Assembly: GCA_033344795.1 (NCBI GenBank)
Contig: JAWPMS010000001.1
Location: 868,001 to 932,000 of the forward strand
Direction of reading: 5' to 3'
DNA: 64,000 nt
From: SHLQ01 sp033344795
GTDB taxonomy: Bacteria > Actinomycetota > Acidimicrobiia > Acidimicrobiales > SHLQ01
Below are positions 62,246 through 64,000 of the stretch, piece after piece (within the stretch, counting starts at the first letter, position 1; every line of letters starts with the position of its first letter). The notes under the pieces are model-generated. The model was not told where the DNA came from. It made no database searches and saw only the letters and a program-made list of their open reading frames with translations. The translations under genes were made by a program, and so were the position numbers.

Positions 62246-62419
62246 TCACTCGGTTTCGTTGATCTGCGCGGACCAGACGAAGAACACGATGCCGGCAAGC
62301 CAAGTCAGCGCGCTACCAAGGGCGGTCTTGTCACCCGACTCGAGCGCATCGATGAGGAAGAACACCCCGCTCACCGTGAAGAGACCCCATCCGATGAGGG
62401 CCAATCGTTTTGCGTTCAC
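62246..62419 (-). CDS. 57-residue membrane protein
   Basis: A short reading frame with a GTG start and a GAGGA ribosome-binding site about eight bases upstream. It encodes two membrane helices (LIGWGLFTVSGVFFLI and LTWLAGIVFFVWSA) separated by an acidic loop (DALESGDKT) and ends in INETE. Codon choice fits the genome. It lies between the PKD gene upstream and the convergent permease, probably in the PKD transcript. The family is unknown. Confidence 0.6.
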   Translation of the reverse strand: MNAKRLALIGWGLFTVSGVFFLIDALESGDKTALGSALTWLAGIVFFVWSAQINETE

Positions 62420-62459
62420 GAGCGCATCCTCGCACCACTTGATGGGTGCCGTCGATTCG

Positions 62460-64000
62460 CTACTCGGGTGGAATCTCGACCTGGCGGCCGACGCGGTCCT
62501 CGCCGTTCGCGTCGCTCACGAGGAGCGCGACCGCATACGTCCCCGGTTCGCCATAGGCGACCGTGGGCCCGAATGGATCATCGTTGAGAACCTCGGCGGG
62601 TCCACGAAAGATCCACTCGTACACCGCGTCGTCGCGAGCGATCGAGAGGTTGGTGAAGGTCACAACGCCGCCATCTCCAATCGTCCAATCGAACGCAGCC
62701 TGGGTGACCAAACTGTCGACATTGAACGCGAAGGGGTCTCGGTCGGCGCCGAAGTCGTTGCTCGCACGAACCTGGCCCTCGTACTGACCGTTCGTTGGGA
62801 CCCGGAATACCGGAGTTGGGCTGTTTCCACCTTCGACGAGCTCTGCGCCATCCACCGACCACTCCCAGGCGGTCGGGTTACGGTCGAACTCTGCCTCGAG
62901 GCGAATGAGATTGCCTTCGCGACTGACGACTCGAACGTCGATGATCCGCGGAGCGCGCGCCCGGCTGACCCGCGGACTTCGCTTCGTGATTGAGTCGGAT
63001 TCTCCCGCGGCACTAGTCACTTCGAGAGTCACGTCTTTGCGGCCACCCGAGTCATAGGCAAAGGTCGTGACGACTTGACCTGGCGTCGTGTTGACGATCG
63101 AGTCTGGTGAACTCCACCGGTAGGTTTCGGCGTTCTCGGACTCGCTCGCATCGCAGGTGAGGAGCGCTCCGTTCGCCTCACAACTGAATTCCGCGGTCGG
63201 CGGCTCACCGACTCGAACGGTCTGCGTCTTGGGCGACGATCTACCCGCATCGTTCGAGACGACGAGGGTCACCTCGTAGGCGCCGCCGCCATCGAAGCGA
63301 TGATTAGGACTTCTGTCGGTCGACGTGTTGCCATCGCCGAAGTCCCACGACCACGACTGCGGATCGTCCCAGGAAGTATCGGTGAACTTGACCGAACGTC
63401 CATCGGTAGCCCATCGAAAGTTGGCGCTCGGTGGTGGTTTCACCACGATGGTCCGTTCCGCCGTCGAGCTACCACCCTCGTTTGCGACGGTGAGACGGAC
63501 CGTATAGGTGCCTTCGTCCTCATACGCGTGCGTGGGGTTCGCGTTGTTCGAGGCTCCCCCGTCACCGAAGTCCCACCTCCAAGAGGTCGGATTGCTCGCA
63601 GACGTGTCCTGGAAGGACACGGCCTGTCCGGGTGCGACGACGGTCGACCCTGTAGAGAACGACGCCACCGGAGGATCCACCGGTTTCACGACGGTGATCG
63701 TGACGCCGGTCCGATTCGCTCCCGCCTCGTTCGTCACTCGAAGCGTCACACGATAGGTCCCAGGAGTCGACCAGCTCTTCGACGCCGTTTCGCCCTCGGC
63801 TGTCGTGTCATCACCGAAATTCCACACCGATCTTGTCGGCTCGTTCAACGACAGGCTCGTGAACGAAACCGTCTCATCCACCAGAACCTCGGTCGCCGAC
63901 TGCGTGAACTGCGAAACGGGTGGATCGACGCGGCGGGTCACCGCAACGTCCACGAACGTCGAGTCAGTGGCGGCGGAGTTCTCCACGGTGAGCCGAACCC
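62460..64000 (-). CDS. PKD-repeat surface protein (5' end outside window)
   Basis: The C-terminal 513 or so residues of a larger protein are present; the frame is open through the window edge. It consists of at least six Ig-like PKD or PKD-related domains of about 75-85 residues in tandem. Clear copies have WNFGDD, WDFGDGG and WDFGDGNTS with the following YEDEGTYTVRLTVAN-type strand. Later copies are degenerate (WSSPDS, WEWSVDG, YEWIFRG). Such repeats make extended adhesive or spacer rods outside the cell. There is no sorting signal or membrane helix at its C terminus, so it is probably secreted or held by other parts. Confidence 0.85.
   Translation of the reverse strand, partial: VRLTVENSAATDSTFVDVAVTRRVDPPVSQFTQSATEVLVDETVSFTSLSLNEPTRSVWNFGDDTTAEGETASKSWSTPGTYRVTLRVTNEAGANRTGVTITVVKPVDPPVASFSTGSTVVAPGQAVSFQDTSASNPTSWRWDFGDGGASNNANPTHAYEDEGTYTVRLTVANEGGSSTAERTIVVKPPPSANFRWATDGRSVKFTDTSWDDPQSWSWDFGDGNTSTDRSPNHRFDGGGAYEVTLVVSNDAGRSSPKTQTVRVGEPPTAEFSCEANGALLTCDASESENAETYRWSSPDSIVNTTPGQVVTTFAYDSGGRKDVTLEVTSAAGESDSITKRSPRVSRARAPRIIDVRVVSREGNLIRLEAEFDRNPTAWEWSVDGAELVEGGNSPTPVFRVPTNGQYEGQVRASNDFGADRDPFAFNVDSLVTQAAFDWTIGDGGVVTFTNLSIARDDAVYEWIFRGPAEVLNDDPFGPTVAYGEPGTYAVALLVSDANGEDRVGRQVEIPPE

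Noticed and set aside
1..64000. Prophage, insertion sequence, CRISPR array, rRNA or replication origin
   Set aside because: No integrase, transposase, capsid, Cas gene, rRNA segment or DnaA-box cluster was seen on either strand.

Overview
The window is high-GC bacterial chromosome with densely packed genes, many GTG/TTG starts and many 1- or 4-base start/stop overlaps. The mycothiol gene mshC, two wax-ester/diacylglycerol acyltransferases, a DUF3499-type protein, cysteine-free L33 and the absence of any LPS genes point to an actinobacterium. Gene style (membrane-anchored OmpA-domain proteins, Thr-rich linkers, secreted RTX and PKD proteins) suggests class Acidimicrobiia, perhaps an Ilumatobacter-like organism; this placement is inference from gene content. 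I found no integrase, transposase gene, prophage, rRNA or CRISPR array.

Layout. 0-3.6 kb: the end of an alpha/beta hydrolase gene, then the oxidative pentose phosphate operon gnd-zwf-pgl on the minus strand. 3.7-13 kb: prmA, small envelope proteins, a lone HD domain resembling the C-terminal part of a CCA-adding enzyme, an OsmC protein, two translationally coupled secreted RTX proteins (M23 peptidase and CAP domain), a BON-OmpA protein and a YegP-like protein. Two copies of a 38-bp double palindrome lie here, one at the core of a 399-bp inverted-repeat element. 13-18.7 kb: rpmB-rpmG, an SDR, an HtrA-like protease and a double glycosyltransferase. 18.7-23.4 kb: a PaaX regulator divergent from paaABCDE (phenylacetyl-CoA epoxidase), with an operator-like inverted repeat over the promoter. 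23.4-27.5 kb: a K+ channel, gpsA and an orphan MASE1-PAS kinase.

27.5-34.7 kb is a neutral-lipid island: two WS/DGATs, a patatin lipase, an XRE regulator, a phasin/HBHA-like protein with a Lys-rich tail, a HAD-acyltransferase fusion and a methyltransferase. These genes suggest synthesis, coating, control and turnover of storage lipid droplets. 34.7-42.6 kb: tRNA-Arg(CCT), a LuxR regulator with a pseudo-receiver, an MFS exporter, a second patatin, DedA and a kinase/regulator pair. 42.7-47.4 kb: a MacB/LolD-type ABC transporter and an unusual XRE-transmembrane-HExxH protein. The region 47.4-47.7 kb carries two hairpins with the same 17-nt loop on different stems. 48.5-51.1 kb: mshC and cysS, paralogous and translationally coupled. 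51-64 kb: a PQQ-type propeller, zinc-ribbon and PAS proteins, a cyclophilin, a Ser/Thr kinase, an SGNH lipoprotein, an orphan FtsX-type permease, a small membrane protein and a truncated PKD-repeat protein.
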